Assembly: GCA_964030785.1 (NCBI GenBank)
Contig: OZ034975.1
Coordinates: 40,554,569-40,618,568 of the forward strand
Source of the DNA: Siderastrea siderea
Lineage: Eukaryota; Cnidaria; Anthozoa; Scleractinia; Rhizangiidae
DNA: 64,000 bases
Reading direction: 5' to 3'
This document shows, one piece after another, positions 11,668 through 22,846 of the stretch. The translations under genes were made by a program, and so were the position numbers. The notes under the pieces were generated by a model that was not told the DNA's origin, made no database searches, and was given only the letters and a program-made list of their open reading frames with translations. How positions within the stretch are numbered: position 1 is the first letter of the stretch; each line of letters begins with the position of its first letter.

Positions 11668-14600
11668 CCAGAAGCCCGAACTAAAATCTCATGTCTGTTT
11701 TTCTCTTCACCATAATTTGGAAAGGATAGATAACCCAAGGGACCCTATAAACGCATTGCGTGACCAACTCGTCACACATCCCTTTAATAAGGCACCGTAA
11801 TTGCAGATTGAAGAGAGGTATCTTTTTCGGTGTAATAAAATTGAGTGAACTGAAATAAATCACATCCTGCTGATTGTGATACAATTTATTTTTGTGTGTT
11901 GACTGCCGATACTACTTGCAACGGTTCTTTAAGTCTTGTTCCACGCTCCAGTTTCTCATTACTGTCACCTGTATTTTGATTGAACTGGTTAGCATTTGTA
12001 TTACAATAAGAAGATACTACACAGCTAAGTCGCGGAAACGCACACAGGAACGTTGTTGGCCAGATTCCATCGCCACTTTCCTGTTTACCTTTCAAATAAA
12101 GAGTTTATGTTTGTACACGTAGAAGAGAGTCAGAACACCTCGACTTCTCATTCTGAACAGTGCGTAAGATATTTGATGCAAACTGATGAACCCGTGAGGA
12201 AACCGAAACTAAATAGGATCCAAACCCACCAATGGCAGTTCACGTTTGTAATGGGAATTCTTTGGATAATTTTTTCATGGCCAATCAAAGAAAACGTAAT
12301 GATAACTTTGTACAAGTGGCATCGGAATGGCGCGCAGCACTGTAACAGAAAAGCGCTGCTTCGATTGCGAATTGCCGAGTCGACCAAGCCGTGTTCCACC
12401 GTGGAAAGGTAAGCAAACATCACAACCCGTGATACCCTGCTAACAGAGACTTTTCGTTTTGTATTCACGATAAACAAAGCAACTAAGCGAAATACGAGAG
12501 ACGCGAACATCATCATACATGCTAAGAAAACTTTCCAGTAAGAAACACTCTGCTAGCAGGGTATACCTATAAACTGTAAACTGTTAAGCACGTTTTCGAA
12601 TTCTCGTATGAACGGTAACAATACCTATGTTATATTATTTTACTGTAAGCAAAAGAAAAAATGTACAACAGCCTCATTTTACCAATAACTAATAAAGGAG
12701 CCATTTACGCTGGCTTTGCGCCTCGAGCCAACGACATGTGACTGTGATGTCGTGACCTTTTACGTCTCGACTGTGATGGCGTGACTTTTGACATCTTGAG
12801 CCAAAAACATGTTGAGTTTTGAGCGGTGACTGTTATTGTCTAGACTTGTTCCAGATGTACCTTATTTTCGCGCGTCTTAATTTTAGCGAATTGAAAAAAA
12901 AATTGAGAAATTAAAGGCCAGCACAAAAAATCCTCTCAAAATTTACACACGCAGAATGTAATACACTCGTGAGAAATTTACACAATCAAACATATGAATC
13001 AATAAATATAAGAACGATTTTCGTTTGACATGGAAGTAACTACGTGCGAACAAACAACAAAGGAATCAAACAATGGCAATTTAATTTAATTGGTTTAGGG
13101 AACAGACACAAACGCACACGGCTTTTGGTTGGTTTAGCGAACATCAAGCATTTTCCACCTAGTAAAGAGCTTTCATGTACCTCTGTATTCAGCAATACGA
13201 TTGCACAATGGAACAATGCTTTACCCATATTAGGGTTCTCTTCAGCGGTAAAGGAACGAGGTCTTGTTTTCACATTTTTAACTAGTGGCTGATGAAACAA
13301 ATAACGAACGCTTACGGAAACACTTTTTCAAGGTCAAATGAAAATCGCTCTATTAGCAAGTTCTTACCTACATACCCACTACCGTCTTGATCTGCAAACT
13401 AGTGAATGACGGACTGTTCATTACCTCTGCAGAGGTTTAGAAAAGTAACATTTTATGGACACTTGTTTCACGAAATGGAATGTTTGTCTTCTTGAAATCG
13501 CGAAATCAAAGCCTCGTAAATATTGGCTTGCCAAAATGGCGAAATTAAGTACGGCTGTATGTCGCGGGTTTGATGGGTAGCTTGTCGAGATCAAAAGGGG
13601 AAAGAAGAAATCGAAACAGAAAGTTACCGCTTGAAAGGTTATTGGAAAATGAGAATGCAGTCTACAGGACGCGCTTTGCTGATTTGGCAAACATCGAATC
13701 CGGCTCGGATTAATCTTTTCCAGTGCCTTCGATGATGTTTATTTTTTCTCTGGAAGCCCAGTTCGAACAAGTTTGAGTGTCTTGTTATTGACCTTAAAAC
13801 AGGAATTTTTTTGTTTTCGCCCTTAAATGCCTTGCTTAACTTGTGTCAGTTAGAGGGCCCTAACAAGCAGTACCAAGTCGCACGGGATTGTTATTGTTGT
13901 TGTTGATAACACTGTTAAAAACGTATCCTAATAATTACAACTGTTAACGAACACTGTTTGCTGCCAAACGTATCAGAAATGCAGTTTTTTCTTCACGAGA
14001 GTTTCAGAGAATACAGTTTATTCTATGTAAGATAAGAGTGCAAATTCGTAAAAGAGAAGAGTTTTGTTGAAATTACAATTAAAAAGGGTTTTAATTCAAC
14101 CATAGGTAATAAAAGAATCTGGTTTATGAAGCTCAGTGAAGTCCTTTGTTTTATTACTTTTGTTAGGTTTTGAATTTTGCATGAGCAACTAACCAATCAA
14201 ATTGTTACTGTTAAGATATTCAGCCACAGCATATGAACTTTAAACAAAGGAATGTGCACGGTCATGGTACTTTTAAACTTGCAAGGTTTTGTAGCCAGTT
14301 TTTAATTTGGCAATTCACACGTTTCCTTTTCGGTAAGGACATGTTATTGTTTGGTATTGTCTAAAGTTTTATCCGTCACAATGACGCATAAATTTCAAAG
14401 CAACGTAACTAGGGATAATTACTTACTCATTTCTTCGCCTCTTCGGAATATTTCACGCGATCCAGTCTGAAAGGTGTAGCAGAGAAAACCAGCAGTCGCG
14501 ATTTCCAGTAACGTTTCCAGTGTGCTCGGAAAAATTGACAGAAAATGGAAAAATGTTTCTGCTTACATTTTCTGATCAGCTACACCCCTTCAACTTCAAG

Positions 14601-14765
14601 GATTCTAAACCATTTCTGAACTGAAATTTGATTACAATTTTTTGACATCCGATTCCCTCTTTCTCGCGCAGACACTGTAATCCGCACCATATTTGGATCA
14701 ATTGAAAGGCCTATTATTCAGGCTGAGAAAAAAATGCATACCGACGAAAGTAGGATCCTATATGT
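11668..14765. other. Central 3.1 kb of element 2, no gene recognised
   Basis: AT-rich unique sequence between the two inverted satellite arrays. Open frames up to about 120 codons exist on both strands, overlap each other and show no motif I recognise. Contains one small MITE (12433-12563). Confidence 0.45.
12433..12563. mobile_element. 131-bp MITE, TACCCTGCTAACAGAG termini
   Basis: The ends TACCCTGCTAACAGAG and CTCTGCTAGCAGGGTA are inverted with one mismatch. It resembles the TACCCTGCAAGCAGAG family (20515-20640, 2460-2514) and is probably a related subfamily. No clear target duplication. Confidence 0.65.
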
Positions 14766-16225
14766 TAGAGATTCCCTATTATAGAGATTCCCTATTTTAG
14801 AGATTCCCTGTTTTAGAGATTCCCTGTTTTAGAGATTCCCTGTTTTAGAGATTCCCTATTTTAGAGATTCCCTGTTTTAGAGATTCCCCATTTTAGAGAT
14901 TCCCTGTTTTAGAGATTCCCTGTTTTAGAGATTCCCTGTTTTAGAGATTCCCTATTTTAGAGATTCCCTGTTTTAGAGATTCCCCATTTTAGAGATTCCC
15001 TATTTTAGAGGTTCCCTATTTTAGAGATTCCCCGTTTTAGAGATTCCCCGTTTTAGAGATTCCCTATTTTAGAGATTCCCTATTTTAGAGATTCCCCGTT
15101 TTAGAGATTCCCTATTTTAGAGATTCCCTATTTTAGAGATTCCCCGTTTTAGAGATTCCCCGTTTTAGAGATTCCCTATTTTAGAGATTCCCTATTTTAG
15201 AGATTCCCCATTTTAGAGATTCCCCGTTTTAGAGACTCCCTATTTTAGAGATTCCCTGTTTTAGAGATTCCCTATTTTAGAGATTCCCCATTTTAGAGAT
15301 TCCCTATTATAGAGATTCCCTATTTTAGAGATTCCCTGTTTTAGATATTCCCCATTTTAGAGATTCCCTGTTTTAGAGATTCCCTATTTTAGAGATTCCC
15401 TGTTTTAGAGATTCCCTGTTTTAGAGATTCCCCGTCTTAGAGATTCCCTATTTTAGAGATTCCCCATTTTAGAGATTCCCCATTTTAGAGATTCCCTATT
15501 TTAGAGATTCCCCGTTTTAGAGATTCCCCGTTTTAGAGATTCCCTATTTTAGAGATTCCCTATTTTAGAGATTCCCCGTTTTAGAGATTCCCTATTTTAG
15601 AGATACCCTATTTTAGAGATTCCCCATTTTAGAGATTCCCTATTTTAGAGATTCCCTATTTTAGAGATTCCCTAGTTTAGAGATTCCCCGTTTTAGAGAT
15701 TCCCTATTTTAGAGATTCCCTATTTTAGAGATTCCCCATTTTAGAGATTCCCCGTTTTAGAGATTCCCTATTTTAGAGATTCCCTATTTTAGAGATTCCC
15801 CATTTTAGAGATTCCCCATTTTAGAGATTCCCTATTTTAGAGATTCCCCGTTTTAGAGATTCCCCGTTTTAGAGATTCCCTATTTTAGAAATTCCCTATT
15901 TTAGAGATTCCCCGTTTTAGAGATTCCCTATTTTAGAGATACCCTATTTTAGAGATTCCCCGTTTTAGAGATTCCCTATTTTAGAGATTCCCTATTTTAG
16001 AGATTCCCCGTTTTAGAGATTCCCCATTTTAGAGATTCCCTATTTTAGAGATTCCCTGTTTTAGATATTCCCTATTTTAGAGATTCCCCGTTTTAGAGAT
16101 TCCTTATTTTAGAGATTCCCTGTTTTAGAGATTCCCTATTTTAGAGATTCCCCGTTCCCCATTCCCCGTTCCCCGTTCCCCGTTCCCCGTTCCCCGTTCC
16201 TTGATTCCCCGTTCCCTCTTTTAGA
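14766..16225. repeat. 16-bp satellite array, right, inverted (about 90 units)
   Basis: Same satellite as 10756-11667 but on the opposite strand: TTTTAGAGATTCCCTA with CCCG, CCCA and CCTG variants. It ends with CCCCGTTCC units and CCTTGATTCCCCGTTCCC, the reverse complement of the opening of the left array. The two arrays could base-pair over hundreds of bases. Confidence 0.95.
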
Positions 16226-16951
16226 GATAGCCACTTCAATCAACAGGGGAAAGAAACATAGTTGCAAAACTATTTCAGTCGTATTTATAAACGCTAGTTC
16301 AAACCGATTTCGAACGAAAATATTGTGGATACAAGAAACCCCGTTTGATGGCAGACTCCTGTTTTGACAATACAATGTACTAAGAACGTAAGTGGTTGAC
16401 TGAAACGTCTGAAACCTTACAAATTAAACAAAGTAAAGCGAGTCGCGTGTCACGCAAATTTCGCAGAGCGTCAAAACGGCACCCTTTAGAAAGTTGACCG
16501 TTTATGAGCACTGAAAAGTATTGGATTTTCGCCGGTAGAAGTAAGAAATTAAAAGGTTCAACTGCAACTTGCATTTATTTCTGAAGTAAAATTGTTAACT
16601 TTCCACTGATCTTTGTCTAAATTATGTATGCAACATTTTTCGACGGCGAGTTTAAGTTTAAGTTTACTTGTTTTTGTCTCTGTTCTTTGAAGAACGGTGA
16701 AATAAAGAGCTTTCTTCGGTTTCTTTACTCCGCGTAGTCACGCTGCTCAATCATTACCAGGTCTTATAGTGGATAACCACAAGATCTTTTTGGTGGTGGT
16801 GGTGGGGGGGGGGGGGGTTGGGGCTGAGGGGTTAGGGGGGCTTACCGGAGATGTAAAGTCCCATAGGTTGTCAGGATAATTTCACCATATTGTGAAAAAA
16901 AAACGTCATTGGCTCTGCGCGCATTGCGTGCCTATGTTTATTCTGTCTTAA
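16226..16951. other. Element 2 interior, no gene recognised
   Basis: Unique sequence with a GGTGGT/poly-G run at 16792-16817. Ends at the TTAA that flanks the nested element at 16952. Confidence 0.45.
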
Positions 16952-18900
16952 GGCAAACGTGAGATAAGCCGGCGATTGCAGAAGTAAAAAGTTAATAGCG
17001 CTTACCATTTTGTGCGAGACAAGTCAACCATGTCAACCGTTTGGATTTTGAAAAGTTGGATTTTTAACATATTGTCTTATTTTCTCTTATTGTGTTTTCG
17101 GCTAGACGGTGTAATCTTTAAGGGGTGGGCGTCAATGCTTCTGTCGTTAATGCTTCTGTCAAGTTTGTTTATCCCTGGTTTATTATTTTCTCAGCCAATC
17201 CTGTGTGGTGTTCTAAGAGCTGCTTAAGCTCGAACAACCACTTCCCTTGAATTCGTTCTCCTAGTAACAATGGATCTTTGAAACTAAACGGTGGCTTTTT
17301 TGTGGAACAAGCGACTTGTATCACCCATAAGGGTGAACAAACCTGAAGAAACACCAGATACTTCATATGAGGCTGAGCACAAATCCTAAGAAAAATGCAG
17401 TTCTTAGTATTTATGAGAGACACCAGGAAGTACTTACACTAACCGAAAACTCCGTCCTTTTGAAATAATTGACATCAGCGTTGTTATTGCCGGTATACTG
17501 CAACCTCTGCATGCCTTAGGGGGTTTCATATCGCCTGCATGAAGGTTTTGTATTGGCCCCTTTTGCTGTAATTTAACAACATTTTAAAGGTGGTTTTATT
17601 ACAATTGTGAAATTCTGCGCGGAGGTGAGAACGGAACGCATGCGATGTGAAAAACGAACGGTCAAGTTTCCATTGGGGTCTCCAAACGCAGCTTTTTTTG
17701 CGTCTACAAAGAGCACTTTTCTCCCATCTCATCAAAACCGTTATCAAGTCGCCATGAAATTTACGAAAAATTGCTGATAGCTTATACGGACGAGTTAAAA
17801 TCTCACTTAAGGCACACATATAAGGACAAGTGTGGCGAACCTGCCCCTATTTCAAGTCTCGGAAACATGTCCCTTTGTGTGAACTACCCATTTCTCAGTA
17901 GTAATCTCAGAAACCAAACTAGAATACTGAGCAACAAAAACAATGTTCAGCTTGTCCAAGCATGTTGCGAACAATTTGCGTCAAATGAAAAAAGACAGAT
18001 TCACCGAAATGTGCTGTAATCGACGATTATTTTACATTTTTGTACCCTAGAAGACTACCAAACAAACGCAATATTATGATCACACTCCAGAGTCTGTATA
18101 GGTTACACCAGCATCTCCAGGAACGAAGGAAAACAGAAACATGCAGCTTTTGGCGAGGATGCTTTGGTCAACGGTTTTGTTGCCAAGACAATTTACCGCT
18201 GACTAAGTGTCTTGAAGTTTCAGACCATACCGTTCCTTACACCCCCCCCCCCCCCCTCCTTTAAACAAACCTCCCAAACCCCTAGAAAACCGCCGCCCCA
18301 ACAAACGTTCAGGAAGGATAATTAAATTAAACCAGTATCAAACTCAAACACATACACACAAATAAAAAAAAAAATACTAAGACGCTGGCAAAAATCAGGA
18401 CGCGCGCATAGGTTCATACTGCGTCAAAATATACATAGTTTCCCTATCGTGCAATCATCTTGCTGTTTTATGGTATTTGGTTCTTTATTTTTTGCTGATT
18501 AGATTCTTTACTACAGGATCCGGTACTTTTATTTTGTTACGGTGGTGGGTGGTCCATGCGACTCGAAGCTACTTGTTTCCAGTTGGATCGATTGATCGAT
18601 CAATCAATCCATCCATCCATCCATCCATCCATCCATCCATCCATCCATCCATCCATCAATCAACCAATCAATCGATCGATCGATCACTGATTCATCATTT
18701 TGCGAGTCAATCTGTCAGTCGGTCAAACAATCAATTTTAATTAAAAGCAACCAATGAAACAGTCGACCAGTTAGTCAATCAATCCGTCAACCGCACAGTC
18801 AGTCATTCAGTGAAAAAGTGTTTTAGTCAATCAGCTTGAACGCCTTAGCGGCCGGGAGGGATGAAAGGTGCCTGCAATCGCCGGCTTATCTCACGCTACC
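16952..18900. mobile_element. Element 3: nested 1.95-kb element, TTAA-type
   Basis: Inverted termini GGCAAACGTGAGATAAGCC (left) and the complement of GGTAGCGTGAGATAAGCC (right) continue as CGGCGATTGCAG. TTAA precedes the left end (16948-16951) and CTAA follows the right end (18901-18904), consistent with a mutated TTAA duplication. It interrupts the right arm of element 2, so it is younger. The interior has short open frames (for example 17526-17819 minus, 97 codons) that I do not recognise, a poly-C run at 18242-18258 and the ATCC microsatellite. Confidence 0.65.
18592..18685. repeat. (ATCC)n / (GATC)n microsatellite
   Basis: About 13 ATCC units flanked by GATC and CAAT variants. The Ile-His-Pro-Ser open frame over it is a by-product of the repeat. 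Confidence 0.95.
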
Positions 18901-19824
18901 CTAAGACTGATTAAAGAATGTCAGTGATATCGAGGTCTCCTGCAAGCATATTCTGCTGTGTCTACGACTCTGACTAGATCACCCTGGCATAAAGAAATAA
19001 AGGTGTTTGTATGTATGAGTTGACCTTTAGTACCTATCTGTAACTGTAGGATTATTTCTTATCGTAATTCTCGTGAGAGGCAGCACAATCAACACTATAC
19101 TTAGAATGTGAATTATTTTAAGAAACTGGTTTGTAAGGCAATTGAAATGTTGGTCACTTGCAAGTTGGTAATTTCCGGTTTAAATTTCCGGTGTCATTTC
19201 CGCTACGATCAAGTCTGCGAAATGTGTTGTTGTGGTCAGCGGTAATACTCTTGAAACAAGATGGACGGCGTAGTATTTTTCAGGTGTCATTTCCCGGTTT
19301 GTCTTCGTTCTTTCACTTGTCGCTGGCGTTTCCTTAACCAGCTGATTGTTACAATGAATTTGGTCACTGTCTTCACGCAACATTATGGAGTTCTTCAGGC
19401 TTTTAACTCACGAGGTCGCCGCCTGTAAGCGAACGAAAGAAGACCACGAAATTGATGGAATCCGTTGCAGAATGGTAAAATTTGCAGCTGGTTAGCTGTT
19501 GAAAAAACAGCCCAAGAAGTAAAACTGGACAACTTTTAAGGTATGGTTTTAATTTTTACCCTCTTAATCATGGTGTTTGCTTATTTTCATCCGTGAACAA
19601 GGCAAAGAATTCAAGATTGGTACGCTCGTTGTCACAATCGGTCTCATTTCAATTGTTGCCAAATAACGGATTTCTCCAAAATTGTTGCAATTGTATCTCT
19701 TCACATGTTGGAGATCCACGAAATATTATTAAGTAGTTTAAGGACACTATCCTAGTACTCTTTAGAAAAATGTAAAAGCTTTTCAGAATAAGTCAGAATT
19801 TTGTGAAACGTTTGTTTTTGCCTT

Positions 19825-20127
19825 GGGCCATTCCATTTAATATCCACACCCCCCCCCCCCCCCCCCCCGATGGAAGAGATTTTCTGAGGGGGTGCTTGAA
19901 CGTCATTTCTGATCGAGGGGGTCTCTGCGTTGGCGCCTTTGATCTTTTAAATATTTCCGAGGGGTTTGGAAAAAAATTGCCTTTTTTCTGAGGGGAAAAG
20001 AAAATTTAGGCAATTTCTGATGGGGGGGCACGTGTCGGCACTTTTGATCTTTGATTCTTAGGGGGTAAATTTTGATTGACCTCTTCCATGGGGGGGGGGG
20101 GGGTGTGGATATAAAATGGAATGGCCC
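19825..20127. mobile_element. 303-bp MITE, PIF/Harbinger-like, 3-bp duplication CTT
   Basis: Termini GGGCCATTCCAT and ATGGAATGGCCC, followed inward by TATCCACACCCCCC on each side. CTT flanks at 19822-19824 and 20128-20130. The sister arm of element 2 preserves the empty site (AAG at 8920-8922 on the other strand), which proves the boundaries. A 3-bp duplication and GGGCC-type ends fit PIF/Harbinger. Poly-C and poly-G runs sit just inside the ends. Confidence 0.85.
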
Positions 20128-20514
20128 CTTACCACTTGACCCGCTTCTTGCTGATACCGTTAACATTGGCCAGTTTGAGACTCTCTCGTTTAAACAAGTG
20201 TCGACAATTTGAACAGTTTCCACCATATTTCTAAGGTAACATGACGTATGTGTTACTGGTGTAAAAGCTAGATTTCTTGGGTAAATATACGGTCAGCAGT
20301 AGACTTCCCAAACTTGGCTAATTTCGACTCGACGAAAGGGCGATTTTGGGGGTTCTGGGTGTCAACAACATTTGCCTCAAAATCTCGGGTATACTGAAGA
20401 TTACCAACAAACGAAATGTATTTTCGTTATTCCTATATCGACCTTGTTTTGTACAGAAAGTTTGAAGGAAATCGAAAATTTGATCAAAATTGAGTGGTCG
20501 GTTCTTAAGCAGAC

Positions 20515-20640
20515 TTAACCCTGCAAGCAGATCTAGAGGTTTCTTAGTCACCCTATGGTCCGGCAGGCGAATGAAATAAGTAAGTTTATTATTCGCCCGC
20601 CGGAACATAGGGCGACCAAGAAACCTCTGCTTGCAGGGTA
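20515..20640. mobile_element. 126-bp MITE with 9-bp target duplication
   Basis: A near-perfect hairpin: ACCCTGCAAGCAG...CTGCTTGCAGGGT, centre TTCGCCCGCCGG. Flanks TAAGCAGAC (20506-20514) and TACGCAGAC (20641-20649) look like a 9-bp duplication with one change. The left arm of element 2 has a single TACGCGGAC there. A 9-bp duplication suggests a Mutator-like origin (inferred). Confidence 0.75.
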
Positions 20641-20659
20641 TACGCAGACAGCCACTTAA

Positions 20660-22520
20660 CACGAACAGGAACGGGGAGAGCGGGCATCCTTGCGTCACCC
20701 CCTTAGAAGGCTTTATCCACTTCGAGGCGTAGCCATTATTAAGTACTGTGCTTTTCAATAAGTTTCAATCCACCTTCTGAGAAAAAAAAATTGTAGGTTT
20801 CTAATGTTTTATGCATAATTGGCCATTCCAATGTGTCAAAGGCTTTATGGAAATCTATTGAAAGTAATATCCCAGAGCTTTTGTCCATTTTAGTTTGTTC
20901 CAACAGATCACATATGAGTCTTATGTTTTCCCCTATATATCGTCCTTCAGTGAATCCAGTTTGGTCTGTAGGGATCAAGAAAGGAAGTGTAGATTCCATT
21001 CTAGTGCCATTGTTTTTGCTGCTATTTTTATAGTCCACATTTAAGAGAGTGATTGGGTGCCAATTCTTAAGGTCTAATAATAAGGATTCATCCTTAGGTA
21101 GTAATGTTATATACGCCCCTGCGCTGCGACATTGATAGTTCACCCTTTTCATAAGCATGGTTGAGGCTTCTAAGTCTTCTCCAAGAATGTCAAAGAATTT
21201 GATGTAAAATTTGGCTGTAAAGCCATCTTCGCCCGGCGATTTGCCCTTACTGAATGACGATAAGGCTTCGTTACATTCTTCATATGTTAGAGGACCTTCT
21301 AACTTGTCGCTCATATCTTCTGTAAGTTGAGGAATTTCTAAATTATTAGTGAACTGCAAATATTCATTTAACGTTGCAGTAGTTTCGGAAGAGTAGAGAT
21401 TATTATAAAAAGACTATCTCTAGCAGAATAAGTGTTTCATTCGTAATGTGTTCCCCAGTTTCGGTTTCTAGTTCCGATATCACCTTTCTGTTATAATTTC
21501 TTTTTTCCAAATTAAAATAGTACTTGGTGGGACGCTCGCCTTTTCTACCCATTGGCACTTGGATCTGTACATTGCCGCACGACCTTTACGCTCATAGATC
21601 TCATTTAATTCCCTTTTGAGTTCATCATATTTTAGTTCTTTCTCCACGTTGTCTAGGTTGTCACTTTTGCATATAACATTATCCAGTTCCTCCAGTAGCT
21701 CTCCCACCAATTCTAAATATTCATCACCAGCAAGTAGCGAGTTATTTAATTTCCAAAAACCTGGTCCCCAGGAACAGACAAAATTATGTAAACTGTGCAG
21801 TGGTCAGGAGCGATTGAGGGTTGGATATGATCAGACTTTTCAACGTATTTGGTTAGGTTCTTGGCCACAAGAAGAAAGTCTATTTGCGATTTCGCGTCTA
21901 AGGCTTTTAAGGAATATTTGTTGACGTTCGGATATTTCTCTCTTTGAATATCAACTAGATCGAACATGTCCATCCTGATTAAAACCGCATTTCGGAAACT
22001 TGTTGGTTTCCATCTCGCACCGCCTTTCTTGTCTTTCCTAAACAACATGCAGTTCCAGTCGCCTCCTACAATTAGTGCGGTCAGTTCCGCCTTTTCAATT
22101 AAGAAGCTATTGAGTTCTTGAAGAAACTGACGCTGTTCCGATACATTGTTCGGGGCGTAGATGTTACACAAAGAAAGTCTTAAACAACGGAAATTCAAGG
22201 TAATTAACACTATTCTCCCGCAATTGTCTGTAAAAGAGTAGTCGACTTTGATTTTATTTGAAGGGTCTACTAGAATGCATACACCTCTGCTGAGTTTGCT
22301 ACCATGGGAAAAGAAAACCTCTGCTTGCCATTCGTTCCTCCAGACATTTTCGTCAGAGCTTTCGGAATAAGTTTCTTGTAAAGAGTAGAAGGATGCCTTT
22401 TGGTCTTTGAGATAACTAAAAATGCTTCGCCGTTTAGTTGGGTCTCTGATGCCCTGCACATTGAGAGATACGATTTTACAGTTTTTGTTGGCACCTGTAA
22501 CTATACTGACTAATTGCCTA
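20660..22520 (-). mobile_element. LINE-1, 5' half: endonuclease and RT up to QGCPLSPF (L1/Tx1-like, pseudogene)
   Basis: Minus-strand ORF2. The APE-type endonuclease (about 22515-21746) has IVSLNVQGIRD, the QET motif, LCNIYAPNN, IVGGDWNC, SQIDFLL and the SDHxxP-like end. A linker follows at 21740-21480. The RT (21359-20660) has FSKGKSPGEDGFT, LLPKDESLLLDLKNW, ITLLNVDYK, LIPTDQTGFTEGRYIGENIR, the motif A aspartate in LLSIDFHKAFDTLEW and GVTQGCPLSPFLFVLS. The LLNVDYK and QTGFxxGR signature is typical of L1/Tx1-clade elements. It is interrupted at TTAA 20656-20659 and resumes at 6198. Stops near 21410 and 20760 show decay. No ORF1 or start ATG was recognised upstream of 22520. Confidence 0.9.
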
Positions 22521-22542
22521 TTAAATAATCCTATTCAATAAT

Positions 22543-22662
22543 GGTTAATGTGACGAGGTTGCAAAAAAAAGTGTTAATAAACAACAAATAACAAAAAAAA
22601 GCGGTTAATGTGACGAAGTTACAAAAAAATATATTAATAAATAAGGGGAAAAAAACAACAAT
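22543..22662. repeat. 60-bp tandem duplication upstream of LINE-1 ORF2
   Basis: GGTTAATGTGACGARGTT recurs at 22543 and 22603, followed by A-rich sequence. It may be part of the LINE-1 5' region. Confidence 0.6.
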
Positions 22663-22811
22663 TACAGCAACACAGCTATCGAACGTATACACTTGTACTA
22701 ATGAGATAAATTAAGTTATGAAAGAAGAAAAAAAGGAACACTGATGAATAAAATCTAAATTTAGGAGTCCCTCTTTCCTTCTACATCAGCAAATCCTTTC
22801 CCCTTTCGAGC

Positions 22812-22846
22812 TTAAGAGTGGCTGACTGTAAATATCGAGAATTCGC
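22812..22846. mobile_element. TTAA plus a terminus like that of element 1
   Basis: TTAA at 22812-22815 is followed by GAGTGGCTGACTGTAAATAT and CGAGAATT, matching the ends of element 1 for about 30 bp; the sequence then differs. I could not find the opposite end, so it is a relic or a related family whose other end is gone. Confidence 0.5.

Larger units (their letters stand above)
8530..20655. mobile_element. Element 2: 12-kb giant foldback element carrying inverted satellite arrays
   Basis: The left end GTGGCTGTCCGCGTAAGAAC at 8530 is matched in inverted orientation by the right end at 20655. TTAA flanks at 8526-8529 and 20656-20659. The inverted arms (8530-9790 and 18905-20655) are collinear once two nested MITEs are removed from the right arm. 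Further in are two arrays of a 16-bp satellite, also in opposite orientation (10756-11667 and 14766-16225), each opening with a matching block of GGGGAAC-type units. The centre, 11668-14765, has no recognisable gene. No transposase was found anywhere inside. The element sits inside the RT domain of LINE-1, so the insertion is younger than that LINE. Confidence 0.75.
18905..20655. repeat. Right inverted arm of element 2
   Basis: Reverse complement of 8530-9790, enlarged by two later MITEs (19825-20127 and 20515-20640). Divergence between arms is by scattered substitutions and small indels, so the arms are not being fully homogenised. Confidence 0.8.

Noticed and set aside
12053..12516. Overlapping frames of about 120 codons on both strands in the centre of element 2
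   Set aside because: They overlap each other antisense, cross the MITE at 12433, and have no motif.
10756..16225. Regularly spaced short repeats that could suggest CRISPR arrays
   Set aside because: The 16-bp units are head-to-tail with no spacers, and the context is eukaryotic.
18477..18740. 87-codon frame with Ile-His-Pro-Ser repeats
   Set aside because: Produced by the ATCC microsatellite.
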